This document shows positions 38,201-47,577 of a stretch of DNA of 64,000 nucleotides, piece after piece. Both the position numbers and the translations under genes were made by a program. Location of the stretch: positions 186,001-250,000 of the forward strand of contig NZ_NGJZ01000001.1 of the NCBI RefSeq assembly GCF_003987595.1. Direction: 5' to 3'. The first letter of the stretch is position 1; each line of letters opens with the position of its first letter. This DNA is from Vagococcus entomophilus. Its GTDB lineage: Bacteria; Bacillota; Bacilli; Lactobacillales; Vagococcaceae. The notes under the pieces were generated by a model, which worked only from the letters and a program-made list of their open reading frames with translations, was not told the DNA's origin and did no database searches.

Positions 38201-38968
38201 ATGATTGATTTACATTGTCATATTTTGTATGGAGTAGATGATGGAGCGCAAACGGAACAAGAGGCTGTTGATATGGCAAGAGCTGCAGTAGCAAGTGGTA
38301 TTACCCATATTTTATGTACACCACACCACAATAATGGGAAATACAATAATGCAAAACATACAGTGATTTCCAGAGTAGCCAAGTTTCAGCGCCTATTAGA
38401 TGATCAAAAGATTCCACTAATTTTATATGAAGGTCAGGAAGTAAGAATTACAGGAGAACTATTGACGGAAATTAAGCAAGATAATATTTTGTTTGTGGAT
38501 ATAAAAAATAAGTACCTATTAATTGAGTTTCCAACGATTGATGTTCCTAAATATACCGCACAAATTTTTTCCAGTTTACTTACTCAAGGGATAACACCAG
38601 TTATTGTTCATCCAGAACGAAATGCTATTTTCCAATCAAACCCAAAATACCTCACTCATTTTCTTGACATGGGTGCTTTATCCCAACTAACTGCTCCGAG
38701 TTATACAGGTTTTTTTGGAAAAAAAGTTCAAAAAATATCCCAATTAATGGTGAAACATAACTTGGTACATATGGTGGCTAGCGATGCGCACGGAGTAACG
38801 AAACGCCCTTTCTTTTTAAAAGAAGCATATGAAAAGATTGAGCAAGACTTTGGAAGTGAAAAAGTTCAAAAATTTAAACAAACTGCTAAAGATATGGTCA
38901 ATGGAGATATATGTAAGGTTTTGCCCTATACAGAACCGTATAAAACCATATTTGGTAATTTTAAATAG
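38201..38968 (+). CDS. cpsB: Manganese-dependent tyrosine phosphatase CpsB (Wzh)
   Basis: 255 residues of the PHP family. Metal ligands are visible in MIDLHCHILYGVDDG (start) and in TPHHNNGKY (near residue 46), then VIVHPERN (near 138) and VASDAHG (near 192). It dephosphorylates the tyrosine tail of CpsD. It has a good AAGGAAGGGAG site. The next gene starts 34 bases later. Confidence 0.93.
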   Translation: MIDLHCHILYGVDDGAQTEQEAVDMARAAVASGITHILCTPHHNNGKYNNAKHTVISRVAKFQRLLDDQKIPLILYEGQEVRITGELLTEIKQDNILFVDIKNKYLLIEFPTIDVPKYTAQIFSSLLTQGITPVIVHPERNAIFQSNPKYLTHFLDMGALSQLTAPSYTGFFGKKVQKISQLMVKHNLVHMVASDAHGVTKRPFFLKEAYEKIEQDFGSEKVQKFKQTAKDMVNGDICKVLPYTEPYKTIFGNFK

Positions 38969-39002
38969 AAACTGGAATAATAACTATGGGAGGTCTAGGC
39001 TA

Positions 39003-39677
39003 GTGGGAAAAATAAAAGAGTCATATTCTGGGAATATAGAGATCTGTAAAGCAACTAGTGTATCGGAAAATTTTCTTGGTAAGCGCCTGTTTGATATTTT
39101 CATTGCATCTTTCGGAGTCATTACTTTTTTTTGTGTATTTGTGCTCTTTTTTCCGATATATATGCTCGGTGAAAATAAAGGACATCCATTATATAAACAA
39201 AAAAGAATAGGAAAAGATGGGAAATATTTTTATATTTATAAATTTCGCTCTATGATAAAACATGCAGACGAAAAACTGAAAAACAATCCTGAACTATATC
39301 AAAAGTATATTGATAATAACTATAAGTTGGAACCAAGCGAAGATCCAAGAATCACAAATTTTGGTAAATTTATTAGAAGAACGAGTTTGGATGAAATTCC
39401 CCAGTTTATCAACGTCCTAAGAGGTGAAATGAGCATTGTTGGTCCAAGACCTATTGTGGAAGAAGAATTGAAAGAATATGGTGAACTAAAGGAAACTTTT
39501 CTACAGATGAAGCCAGGAATTACTGGAGTATGGCAAGTAAATGGACGAAGTAATGTTGGTTATCCGGAAAGATGCGAGTTGGAGCTGTCATATCTTTCTA
39601 AAAGAGGCTTGATCTTTGATAGTTGGGTTGTTTTAGTAACGATTTATCATGTTTTTCAAAAAAGAGGGGCTTTTTGA
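39003..39677 (+). CDS. Undecaprenyl-phosphate sugar phosphotransferase (priming transferase)
   Basis: 224 residues from the GTG at 39003, which has GGGAGG upstream; the open frame to 38829 overlaps cpsB and is not used. It is the short form of the bacterial sugar transferase family: one membrane segment (about 30-52) followed by the catalytic part KRIGKDGKYFYIYKFRSM, RRTSLDEIPQFINVL and MSIVGPRP. It moves a hexose 1-phosphate (commonly glucose or galactose) from UDP-sugar to undecaprenyl phosphate and so starts the repeat unit. Which sugar is used cannot be told from sequence. Confidence 0.92.
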   Translation: MGKIKESYSGNIEICKATSVSENFLGKRLFDIFIASFGVITFFCVFVLFFPIYMLGENKGHPLYKQKRIGKDGKYFYIYKFRSMIKHADEKLKNNPELYQKYIDNNYKLEPSEDPRITNFGKFIRRTSLDEIPQFINVLRGEMSIVGPRPIVEEELKEYGELKETFLQMKPGITGVWQVNGRSNVGYPERCELELSYLSKRGLIFDSWVVLVTIYHVFQKRGAF

Positions 39678-40486
39678 TGGATAAGAAACTAGAAGGTTAC
39701 ATTTTTGTTGTCACACACAAAGACTACCCAATGCCTATTGAAAAAATATATATGCCAATAACAGTTGGTAAAAATAAACAAAAACTAACTTTCAATAAAT
39801 TTTATACGGATGATGCATTAGAAAATAGGAGCATTGCCAAAAAAAATGACTCTTATTGTGAACTTACCGCCTTATACGCGATGTGGCAAGATAGTAATTT
39901 TTCAAAGCTTGACTATATGGGGCTGGTACATTATCGAAGGTACTTCACGGAAGGAAAGGTGCGCAAAAAAAACAAATTTGAGCATATTTTATCAGAGAAA
40001 CGAGTCCTAAAATTGTTCAAGCAATATGATGTTATTTTACCGAAAATAAGGCACTATTTTATAGAAACTAATTATAGTCACTATGCTCATGCACATAATG
40101 TTAAAGATTTAGATACAACACGGTCAGTAATTGAAGAGCTACATCCAGAGTATCTAGCGGATTTTGATCAAGTCATGAAAAAAACAAGTGGGCATAGGTT
40201 TAATCTGATGATTATGAAAAAAGAAAAGTTGGATGCTTACTGCCAATGGCTATTTTCTATTCTATTTGAAGTAGAAAATCGTATTGACTGTGAGGGATAT
40301 GATCCTTATCAAACTAGAGTGTTTGGCTTTTTGAGTGAAAGACTCTTAGATGTTTGGATTCAATATCAACAAGTTTCTTATTATGAACAAAATTACTCGT
40401 TTATGGAAAAAGAAAATTGGGTGTTAAAAGGGAAAAATTTTTTGATGAGAAAAATAAAAAGAAAAAGCTTGGTGAAATATGACTAA
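39677..40486 (+). CDS. DUF4422 family glycosyltransferase
   Basis: 269 residues from the ATG at 39677, which overlaps the previous stop by one base (TGATG); AGAGGGG is at a fitting distance. It has the DUF4422 pattern: IFVVTHKDYPMP at the start, SYCELTALYAMWQ, then LDYMGLVHYRRYF and FNLMIMKKEKLDAYCQWLFSIL. Members are found in capsule loci and are treated as galactosyltransferases or related enzymes. It is soluble and would act on the lipid-linked intermediate at the inner membrane face. Sugar and linkage unknown. Confidence 0.85.
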   Translation: MDKKLEGYIFVVTHKDYPMPIEKIYMPITVGKNKQKLTFNKFYTDDALENRSIAKKNDSYCELTALYAMWQDSNFSKLDYMGLVHYRRYFTEGKVRKKNKFEHILSEKRVLKLFKQYDVILPKIRHYFIETNYSHYAHAHNVKDLDTTRSVIEELHPEYLADFDQVMKKTSGHRFNLMIMKKEKLDAYCQWLFSILFEVENRIDCEGYDPYQTRVFGFLSERLLDVWIQYQQVSYYEQNYSFMEKENWVLKGKNFLMRKIKRKSLVKYD

Positions 40487-41438
40487 AATGGGAAAATTAA
40501 GCATCATTATACCTTGTTATAATGTGTCAAGTACAATTGAAAAATGTTTGAGCAGCTTATTGTTGCTTAACAAACAAGATTTAGAGTTGATCTGTATCGA
40601 TGATGGGTCAAAAGACGATACATTAGACATTTTAAAAAAATACGAAAAACTAGATAATAGAATAATAGTTCTTTGCCAAGAAAATGCGGGACAAGCTGTG
40701 GCTCGAAATCAAGGGTTAAACGTTGCAACTGGGAAATTCATAACATTTGTTGACAGTGATGATTATATTGATCATCACTTGTATAATGCGATGCTAAAAA
40801 ATATTAATCAATCTCCAGATTTTGATATGTTAATTTTTGGTTATGAAATTTTGTCAAAAGATGGGCAATCGTTAGAAGTGAGAGTGGATAAAAAACTAGG
40901 AGACTGTCAAGATTTTGTTATGAAATTTTTAGAAGACGAAGGAGATTTTATAGGAGGGTACAGCTGGAATAAAATGTTTAAAAAAGCAATACTAGCAGAA
41001 AATTGTTTTTTTGATATGAAATTTGAAGATATTCCGTTTGTATTCAACCAAATAATGAGCAGTAATAAAATTACTTACTATCCGGTTCCAATTTACAAAT
41101 ATATTCAGCATCCAAATTCAACCGTAAGAACATTCAATCGGAAAAATTTATTAGATAGGATAAAAGCCTTAGTTATGGTGAATGAGGTAGTAAAGTCTAA
41201 TAAAAAATATGACGCTCTTTTAATTAAGTATAATTTACTTTATCTTTTAAAAGCATATCGTCTAAATCAGCTCTGTCTTGGAGATCAAGAAGTTGACAAG
41301 GAAATTAATGATAGAATGCCTAGAAAACAAGTGTTAACAAATCCACTAATAACTACAAGGTTAAAAATAAAATATTTGTTATATAAGTTCAACTTATTGA
41401 AATATGCTATAAGAGTGAACAATAGAGTGAAAGAATGA
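40479..41438 (+). CDS. Glycosyltransferase family 2 (first)
   Basis: 319 residues with the GT-A fold: LSIIIPCYNVSSTIEKCL at the start, ICIDDGSKDDTLDIL near 40, AGQAVARNQGL, and the DxD-type motif FVDSDDYID near 92. It adds one sugar from a nucleotide sugar. The start overlaps the end of the DUF4422 gene by eight bases; a second ATG at 40488 is possible. Its stop overlaps the next gene by four bases. Acceptor and donor are unknown; together with its paralogue it may supply a galactofuranosyl transferase for this locus. Confidence 0.9.
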   Translation: MTKMGKLSIIIPCYNVSSTIEKCLSSLLLLNKQDLELICIDDGSKDDTLDILKKYEKLDNRIIVLCQENAGQAVARNQGLNVATGKFITFVDSDDYIDHHLYNAMLKNINQSPDFDMLIFGYEILSKDGQSLEVRVDKKLGDCQDFVMKFLEDEGDFIGGYSWNKMFKKAILAENCFFDMKFEDIPFVFNQIMSSNKITYYPVPIYKYIQHPNSTVRTFNRKNLLDRIKALVMVNEVVKSNKKYDALLIKYNLLYLLKAYRLNQLCLGDQEVDKEINDRMPRKQVLTNPLITTRLKIKYLLYKFNLLKYAIRVNNRVKE

Positions 41439-42415
41439 TAAAACTGAGTATAATTATTCCAATGTACAATGCAGAATGTTGGATTTCCAATATGATAAAT
41501 GACATCTACAATCAAACTTATTTACCCAAATTTGAAATTGTTATCGTGGATGATGGATCGACAGATGACAGTAAAAAATTGGTTTTTGAACTAATGAAAG
41601 AGAAAAAAGAGATTATTTATATTTGGCAAAAAAATCAAAAACAAGCTGTTGCGCGCAATAAGGGACTAAGTGTTGCTAAAGGAGAGAAAATCTTATTTCT
41701 TGATTCAGATGATAGAATGGCGAAAACGATGTTTGAAAAGTTATTCGCTACAAATAAATCACTGATTATAACAGGCATCTCTAAAATTAATGAAGCGGGG
41801 AAGGTTCTTCAAATTGAGACTTGCTCGAACCTAAAAAAAGCTAACAATCAAAAAAATTTAATAGCAACTTATCTTACGAAAAATAAAGAAATGGATGTGG
41901 GATTATGGAACAAATTATTTGAAAAAAAAATAATTGATTGCCATAATCTAACCTTTGAACTAGACAATTATTTTGAAGATTCTTTATTTGTTTTAAGCTA
42001 TTTACTGCATATTGAAGTGACAGATATCTATTTTATAGAAGAACCTCTCTATTTTTTAGTTAAAAGAAGTGGGAGCACTACTCATACACATGAAATTAAT
42101 TTAAAAGAAATTTGTGATCGATATTTTGAATTAATAGAAAGTAAGCTAGAAAGACTTGGAGTTCTGGAAGAAAAAGAGCTGACGGAGATTCTTTTTTCAC
42201 TGAAAATAAGGCTTGTTATTTTTTATTTGAATCGAAGTATTGTAAACTGTGATGTTGATAACGCACATTTGGGTATAAGAGAGCAAATCCGTGCAATCAA
42301 GATACGCCAAGTATTTTTTTCATCTATTCCCATAAAATACAAATTAGGTTTTCTCTTAATGAAAGGTTTTCCGAAAAGATATGCAGTTATTTATAAAAAG
42401 AAAAAAGGTGTGTAA
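41435..42415 (+). CDS. Glycosyltransferase family 2 (second)
   Basis: 326 residues, a distant paralogue of the gene before it. IKLSIIIPMYNAECWI, IVIVDDGSTDDSKKLV, KQAVARNKGLSVAKGE and FLDSDDRM give the GT-A core. Its start overlaps the preceding stop (ATGA). The C-terminal third is lysine-rich and poorly conserved. Donor and acceptor are unknown. Confidence 0.9.
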   Translation: MIKLSIIIPMYNAECWISNMINDIYNQTYLPKFEIVIVDDGSTDDSKKLVFELMKEKKEIIYIWQKNQKQAVARNKGLSVAKGEKILFLDSDDRMAKTMFEKLFATNKSLIITGISKINEAGKVLQIETCSNLKKANNQKNLIATYLTKNKEMDVGLWNKLFEKKIIDCHNLTFELDNYFEDSLFVLSYLLHIEVTDIYFIEEPLYFLVKRSGSTTHTHEINLKEICDRYFELIESKLERLGVLEEKELTEILFSLKIRLVIFYLNRSIVNCDVDNAHLGIREQIRAIKIRQVFFSSIPIKYKLGFLLMKGFPKRYAVIYKKKKGV

Positions 42416-42416
42416 G

Positions 42417-43406
42417 TTGATTAATGAAACAATAGATTTTGTTGTTACTTGGGTTGATGGATTGGATAAAGAATGGCAAAACAAAAGGAAACAATATTTA
42501 CCAGAAAATGAGCAGATGAATTCAGAGATACGCTTTCGGGACTATGACACCTTAAAATTTTGGTTTAGGCTAGTTGAGAAACATGCTCCTTGGGTTAATA
42601 AAGTGTATCTCATAACCGATAATCAAGTTCCAAAATGGCTGGATACGAGTCAGAAACAGATCATTTGTGTAGACCATCAAGATTATATCCCCAAAAAGTA
42701 CTTGCCTACCTTTAATTCAAATGTTATAGAACTAAATTTAGATAAAATAGACACTCTATCAGAAAAATTTGTACTTTTTAATGATGACGTGTTCCTTAAT
42801 AAATCAGTAGTGCCAGAAGATTTTTTCTTAAATGGTGTGCCTAAAGACTTTGGTATATTGAGTCCAATAGTACCAGAAGAAAAGGCAATTTCTCATATTG
42901 AGGTTAATAATATAGAAATAATTAATAAATATTTTGATAAGAAACGAGTGTTGAAAGCAAATCTCAATAAGTTTTTTACAATTAAATACGGGAAAAATTT
43001 AATTCGAACCCTATCATTATTGCCCTATCCTAAGTTCAATGGTTTTTTTGCTCCACATGTGTGTCAACCACACTTAAAATCTAATTTTACTGACTTATGG
43101 AAAAAGGAATTTTCAAGATGTGATTTAACTTCTAGAAACAGATTTAGAACAGAAAGAGACATAAATCATTGGTTGATTCGATATTTTAATTTATGCACAG
43201 GGAATTTTGTTCCTCAAAGCAGGAATTTTGGTAGCTATTTTGAATTGGACGACATTGAAGGAATAAAAAAAGAATTACTATTAGAAAAGTCAAAATTAAT
43301 TTGTATCAATGATAGTGAAAAAATTACTGCTTTCGATGAGAAAAAACAAGAATTGCATGACATTCTTGTTGAAAAAGTATCTCAAAAATCGCATTTTGAG
43401 ATTTAA
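42417..43406 (+). CDS. Stealth-family capsular polysaccharide phosphotransferase
   Basis: 329 residues from the TTG at 42417, one base after the previous stop, with AAGGTG upstream; the open frame to 42381 lies inside the previous gene. Stealth conserved regions appear in order: IDFVVTWVDG (6-15), RFRDYDTLKFWFRLVEKHAPW with VYLITDNQVPKWL, FVLFNDDVFL, and a later HVCQPHLKSN/RTERDINHWLIRYF part. Proteins of this family transfer sugar 1-phosphates, giving phosphodiester bonds in the polymer. This predicts a phosphate-containing polysaccharide. The family call is firm; the donor is unknown. Confidence 0.9.
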   Translation: MINETIDFVVTWVDGLDKEWQNKRKQYLPENEQMNSEIRFRDYDTLKFWFRLVEKHAPWVNKVYLITDNQVPKWLDTSQKQIICVDHQDYIPKKYLPTFNSNVIELNLDKIDTLSEKFVLFNDDVFLNKSVVPEDFFLNGVPKDFGILSPIVPEEKAISHIEVNNIEIINKYFDKKRVLKANLNKFFTIKYGKNLIRTLSLLPYPKFNGFFAPHVCQPHLKSNFTDLWKKEFSRCDLTSRNRFRTERDINHWLIRYFNLCTGNFVPQSRNFGSYFELDDIEGIKKELLLEKSKLICINDSEKITAFDEKKQELHDILVEKVSQKSHFEI

Positions 43407-43442
43407 AAACAGTTTATTACTACTGGAAGAATGGAGAAGCAA

Positions 43443-44561
43443 ATGAAAAAAAGGTTTAAGGTAGGTGAACTTTGTTATTATTGCTGTTTTTATATGTACA
43501 TGAGCACTTTTTATATTTGTAGCATGAGCAATTTTAGTTCATTTCCTATAAGTCAATTGATATATAAGCTGATTGCAATACTCGTTATGATTCCGTTATT
43601 AATATTACCTTTTTGTCACAAACAAAAATTAAAAGCAATCATTATGAAAATAATAATAATTGGGATTGTTTCATATTCAACCTATGTAAATTCTAGCTGG
43701 TTTTTACTAGTAACCATTTTGTTTATCCTATCTTCTGTACAAGTAGACTTTAAGAGGATGATAAAGCTAGATTTAATAATTAAAGCGCTATGTCTTATCA
43801 TAATTGGTGGAGCTGCTTTTTTGGGACTAATCGAAAGTAGTTATACTCAGAGATTTGGAAATTTGATAAATAATTCGTTAGGCTTTAGACACACCAATAT
43901 ATTAGGATTGTTTATTATGATGTTTTTTTTTGAAATTTTCTATTTTTACGGAAGAAGGCTTAGTTACATTCAGCTAATCAGCTGTTATCTCTTTATTTAT
44001 TTTTTCTCGGGTTCTAGAAGTGTATTGGTTTCGATGGTAGTCTTTTGTTTTTTCTATTCCGTTCTTGTTATTAGAGAGAAAAGAAAATGGAGGCCAAGAA
44101 AATATTACAGTTTATTTTTGATTTGCTCTCTTTTGAGTATGATAGCTGTGAAGTATTATCATCCTAACAATATTTTTTTTCGGTTAGATATATTTCTTTC
44201 AAAAAGGATTTATTTATCCAGTTTAGCCTACAATTACTATGGATTTAGCATTATTGGGCAAGATACAAAATATTTGCTAACTAGCTTAAATAATTTATAC
44301 GGATTTCAATCAATTTATATTGATAATGCCTATGTATCAACCTTGATAAATAACGGGATTTTGATTTTAGCTGGGTATTTTGTGCTCTATAAAAAGAGTA
44401 TTCAAAAAGCTATAAAAAATGACGATATAAAGATGTTATGTATTATGATGTCGCTACTTATCTATGGATTAATGGAAAATAAAATTTTTGATATCGGAAC
44501 AAACGTATTTTTAGTTTATCTAATGACAAAAACAAAGAAAAAAGGTGTGCTATATGAATGA
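43443..44561 (+). CDS. wzy: Predicted polysaccharide polymerase (Wzy-type)
   Basis: 372 residues, very hydrophobic, with about ten membrane helices and a larger outer loop near residues 235-285. I prefer the ATG at 43443, six bases after GGAG; the ATG at 43431 is too close to its site. Sequence identity is too low for a motif-based call. Topology, extreme A/T content and position between transferases and flippase point to the polymerase that joins repeat units outside the membrane. An O-antigen ligase-like role is the main alternative. Confidence 0.75.
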   Translation: MKKRFKVGELCYYCCFYMYMSTFYICSMSNFSSFPISQLIYKLIAILVMIPLLILPFCHKQKLKAIIMKIIIIGIVSYSTYVNSSWFLLVTILFILSSVQVDFKRMIKLDLIIKALCLIIIGGAAFLGLIESSYTQRFGNLINNSLGFRHTNILGLFIMMFFFEIFYFYGRRLSYIQLISCYLFIYFFSGSRSVLVSMVVFCFFYSVLVIREKRKWRPRKYYSLFLICSLLSMIAVKYYHPNNIFFRLDIFLSKRIYLSSLAYNYYGFSIIGQDTKYLLTSLNNLYGFQSIYIDNAYVSTLINNGILILAGYFVLYKKSIQKAIKNDDIKMLCIMMSLLIYGLMENKIFDIGTNVFLVYLMTKTKKKGVLYE

Positions 44562-45669
44562 TTATTTGATTGTAGGATCAGGATTATTTGGTGCAGTTTT
44601 CGCATACGAAGCGGCCAAAAAACATAAAAAAGTGAAGGTCATTGAAAAAAGGAAGCATATCGGGGGCAATATCTATACAGAATCTATAGCGGGGATACAA
44701 GTTCATCGGTATGGAGCGCATATATTTCATACAGACAATCAAGAGATTTGGGACTATGTTAATCAATTTGCTGAGTTTAATCGTTATACAAATAGCCCAA
44801 TTGCTAATTTTCATGGTGAAATTTATAATTTACCTTTTAATATGAATACGTTCAATCAGCTTTGGGGAGTAGTGACACCACAGACAGCACGAAAAAAGAT
44901 AGCCGAACAGCGCTCTATTTTAAAAGGGAAAAGTCCTAAAAATTTAGAAGAGCAAGCTATTGCGCTTGTTGGCACCGATATTTATCTAAAGTTAATAAAA
45001 GAATATACAGAAAAACAGTGGGGAATCCCTGCAAATGAGTTGCCTTCTTTTATCATTCGACGCCTACCTGTTCGTTATACGTATGATAATAATTATTTTA
45101 AAGATCGTTATCAAGGAATTCCAATCGGAGGATATACTCAAATTATCGAAAAAATGCTATCTCATGAGAATATTCAAGTCGATACCAATGTAGATTTCTT
45201 TGAGAAAAAAGAACACTACCATGAGGAATCTAAAAAGATTATTTATACGGGAATGATTGATCAATATTTTGATTATCAGTATGGAGCATTGGAATATCGT
45301 AGTTTAATCTTTGAAACCGAACAGATGAAAAATGTAGAAAACTATCAAGGGAATGCTGTCGTGAACTACACAGATAAAGAAACCCCTTTTACTAGAATTA
45401 TTGAGCATAAACACTTTGAATTTGGCACTCAAAAGGATACGGTCATTACCAAAGAATATCCCAAAGCCTGGAAAAGAGGAGATGAGCCCTATTATCCAGT
45501 GAACAATAGTGAAAATAATCATCTTTATAAGAAATATAAAAAGCTAGCTGACCAGCAAGAACAAGTTATTTTTGGTGGAAGATTGGGGCAGTATACTTAT
45601 TATGATATGCATCAAGTAATCCACGCCGCTTTAAAGCTGGTTCAAGAAGAATTAGGTGGGAGGAGATAG
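44554..45669 (+). CDS. glf: UDP-galactopyranose mutase
   Basis: 371 residues from the ATG at 44554, which has AAAAGGTG upstream; an in-frame GTG at 44545 lies within that site and is not used. The FAD loop YLIVGSGLFGAVFAYE is at about 4-19, then KRKHIGGNIY and VHRYGAHIFHTDN. TEKQWGIPANELP and the late GRLGQYTYYDMHQV are typical of Glf. It converts UDP-galactopyranose to UDP-galactofuranose using reduced FAD. Its presence in the locus predicts galactofuranose in the polymer. It overlaps the polymerase gene by eight bases. Confidence 0.96.
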   Translation: MNDYLIVGSGLFGAVFAYEAAKKHKKVKVIEKRKHIGGNIYTESIAGIQVHRYGAHIFHTDNQEIWDYVNQFAEFNRYTNSPIANFHGEIYNLPFNMNTFNQLWGVVTPQTARKKIAEQRSILKGKSPKNLEEQAIALVGTDIYLKLIKEYTEKQWGIPANELPSFIIRRLPVRYTYDNNYFKDRYQGIPIGGYTQIIEKMLSHENIQVDTNVDFFEKKEHYHEESKKIIYTGMIDQYFDYQYGALEYRSLIFETEQMKNVENYQGNAVVNYTDKETPFTRIIEHKHFEFGTQKDTVITKEYPKAWKRGDEPYYPVNNSENNHLYKKYKKLADQQEQVIFGGRLGQYTYYDMHQVIHAALKLVQEELGGRR

Positions 45670-45689
45670 CAAAGAAATGGAGATAAGCT

Positions 45690-47111
45690 ATGATTAAAAA
45701 TTTTTTTTACAATCTGAGTTATCAAGTGATGCTTGTTTTAATGCCCTTATTATCAGTGCCTTATATTTCTAGGGTTTTAGGAGTTGGGGGAGTAGGCGTA
45801 TACTCTTATACATTTGCAATTATGCAAAATTTTATGTTGTTAGCGAATTTAGGAATAAATAGCTATGGAACAAGACAAATTGCATATACTAAAGAAAATT
45901 TGAAAGAGAAAAGTGAGAATTTTTGGAGCATCGTTTACTTAACTCTTTTTAGCACACTATTTTCTGTAGTAGCAATGATTGCTTTTGCAAATTTTGCTTT
46001 ACCTAGATACAAGTACTACTTGTACATTCAGATTGTATATTTGATATCTAGTGCATTTGATATTTCTTGGTTTTATATTGGAATAGAGAATTTTAAGAAA
46101 TCTGTATTTAAGAATTCTGTGGTTAAAATTTTGGGTTTTGTTTCTATTTTTATTTTTGTCAAAAACAAAAATGATTTAGGCAAGTATATCTGGGTACTCT
46201 CACTTAGTCAGCTAATCGGGCAAATTATTTTATGGGTAGATATAAAAAAAGAAATTGTCTTTACAAAAATTAATAAAAAAATGATAGCAACTGTTTTTAT
46301 AGGGGCAATGACAATGTTTATTCCACAGCTAGCTATTAAAATCTATGTGGTCATAAACAAAGTGATACTTGGTTTTTTAACTAATACCACTGAAGTAGGC
46401 TATTTTGATAGCTCGGATAAAGTGATTAAAATTATCACTGCCCTGATTTCGACAATTGGATTGGTGATGCTGCCCAGAATATCTTCACTCTATACCCAAA
46501 ATAAGTTACGTTTGATTGATCAGTATTTAAACGTAACACTAGATATTGCAACGTATATGTCTATTCCAATTATGGTTGGGATTATCACGTGTGCACCATG
46601 GTTTGTCCCTTGGTTTTTTGGTGAAGGGTTCAACCCCGTTGTTTTAATTTTGCAAATAATCGCTCCTGTAATTTTATTTATAGCATGGGGAACGATTTTA
46701 GGTAACCAAATACTATTGCCAATGAATCAAATAAAAAAATATACAATGGCAGTAATTGCAGGAGCGGGGCTTAATCTCCTTTCTAATTTCTTATTCATTC
46801 CTCTTTTTAAAGCAAACGGAGCAGCAGTTTCAACAGTGTTATCAGAAATGATTGTGGCAAGTATTATGCTTTATCACGCTAAAAATAGTATTAGAAAAAC
46901 AGAACTAATCAAGCACGTATCTTTATATGGTTTTATGGCATTTGTAATGGGAGCAATTACTATTGTGGTAGGTTTTACCCTGAAAGTTCCTTCTCCGAAG
47001 ACAACGGTTGTTCAAGCGACTTTGGGGATGAGTGTCTATTTTTTTCTATCCATTATTTTTAAAGTCCCAGTAATAAATTTGATCAAAGAAAAAGTATACA
47101 AAAAAAAGTAA
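45690..47111 (+). CDS. wzx: Oligosaccharide flippase (Wzx, MOP superfamily)
   Basis: 473 residues with 12 to 14 predicted membrane helices. The N-terminal pattern NLSYQVMLVLMPLLSVPYISRVLG and the SYTFAIMQNFMLLANLGINSYGTRQIA stretch are typical of RfbX-like flippases. It moves the undecaprenyl-linked repeat unit to the outer face for polymerisation. It is the last gene of the polysaccharide locus; no clear terminator follows. Confidence 0.92.
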   Translation: MIKNFFYNLSYQVMLVLMPLLSVPYISRVLGVGGVGVYSYTFAIMQNFMLLANLGINSYGTRQIAYTKENLKEKSENFWSIVYLTLFSTLFSVVAMIAFANFALPRYKYYLYIQIVYLISSAFDISWFYIGIENFKKSVFKNSVVKILGFVSIFIFVKNKNDLGKYIWVLSLSQLIGQIILWVDIKKEIVFTKINKKMIATVFIGAMTMFIPQLAIKIYVVINKVILGFLTNTTEVGYFDSSDKVIKIITALISTIGLVMLPRISSLYTQNKLRLIDQYLNVTLDIATYMSIPIMVGIITCAPWFVPWFFGEGFNPVVLILQIIAPVILFIAWGTILGNQILLPMNQIKKYTMAVIAGAGLNLLSNFLFIPLFKANGAAVSTVLSEMIVASIMLYHAKNSIRKTELIKHVSLYGFMAFVMGAITIVVGFTLKVPSPKTTVVQATLGMSVYFFLSIIFKVPVINLIKEKVYKKK

Positions 47112-47577
47112 AGTAGGGAGGAATTTGGAAAAATAGCACTCAACGGATAAATAAAAAGAGCAAAAATTTTTGGATTTTTTGATGGTCAATCAGTAGTAAT
47201 TAGTGTAGGGGGATAATTGGTTTGCGCTAGCTACACTCCCTACAATTTACTAATAGGCAAGAAGCGCAAGTGTGACTACAAAGAAGTGATGAAAGTTTGA
47301 TACAGATGTACACGAGGTCTACATAGGAAATGCTACTTTTAATAAAAAGTATGAGTGATAGCAAGTTTCTCATGGCGATAAGGGCAAGAAAAATGTTGAA
47401 AGAAAGTCCCATAGTCGCAAAAAAGTGCACATATTAATTGATATAAATCCAAAGTAAACGTAGATAATAACCGCTTCGAATAAATAGGGAGCATATTTGA
47501 CAAAGGCAGCTTAGTTTTTATAGTAGCTTGCAAAAGTTGGTTTGAGCAAATAAATCTATGATAAGGGAGTTCTAAGC
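47112..47577. other. 466-base gap after the polysaccharide locus
   Basis: No intact gene is seen. One plus-strand frame reads like worn coding sequence: KFDTDVHEVYIGNATFNKKYE, two stops, then KKVHILIDINPK. This could be a decayed gene or chance. A short hairpin, TGTAGGG against CCCTACA (about 47203-47247), is also present. There is no insertion sequence or inverted-repeat boundary visible. The two minus-strand open frames of about 65 codons have no ribosome sites and odd composition, so I treat them as spurious. Confidence 0.35.

Noticed and set aside
38829-39002. Longer N-terminus for the priming transferase
   Set aside because: It overlaps cpsB in another frame; the GTG at 39003 has GGGAGG at the right distance.
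44545-44553. GTG start of glf
   Set aside because: It lies inside the ribosome binding site of the ATG at 44554.
36656-47111. Polysaccharide locus as a genomic island with mobile ends
   Set aside because: The locus is more A/T-rich than its surroundings, but there is no integrase, insertion sequence, tRNA target or flanking direct repeat. Transfer is possible but not supported by boundaries.
47227-47533. Two minus-strand frames of 67 and 64 codons in the gap after wzx
   Set aside because: There are no ribosome sites, the composition is cysteine- and leucine-rich, and they overlap each other.
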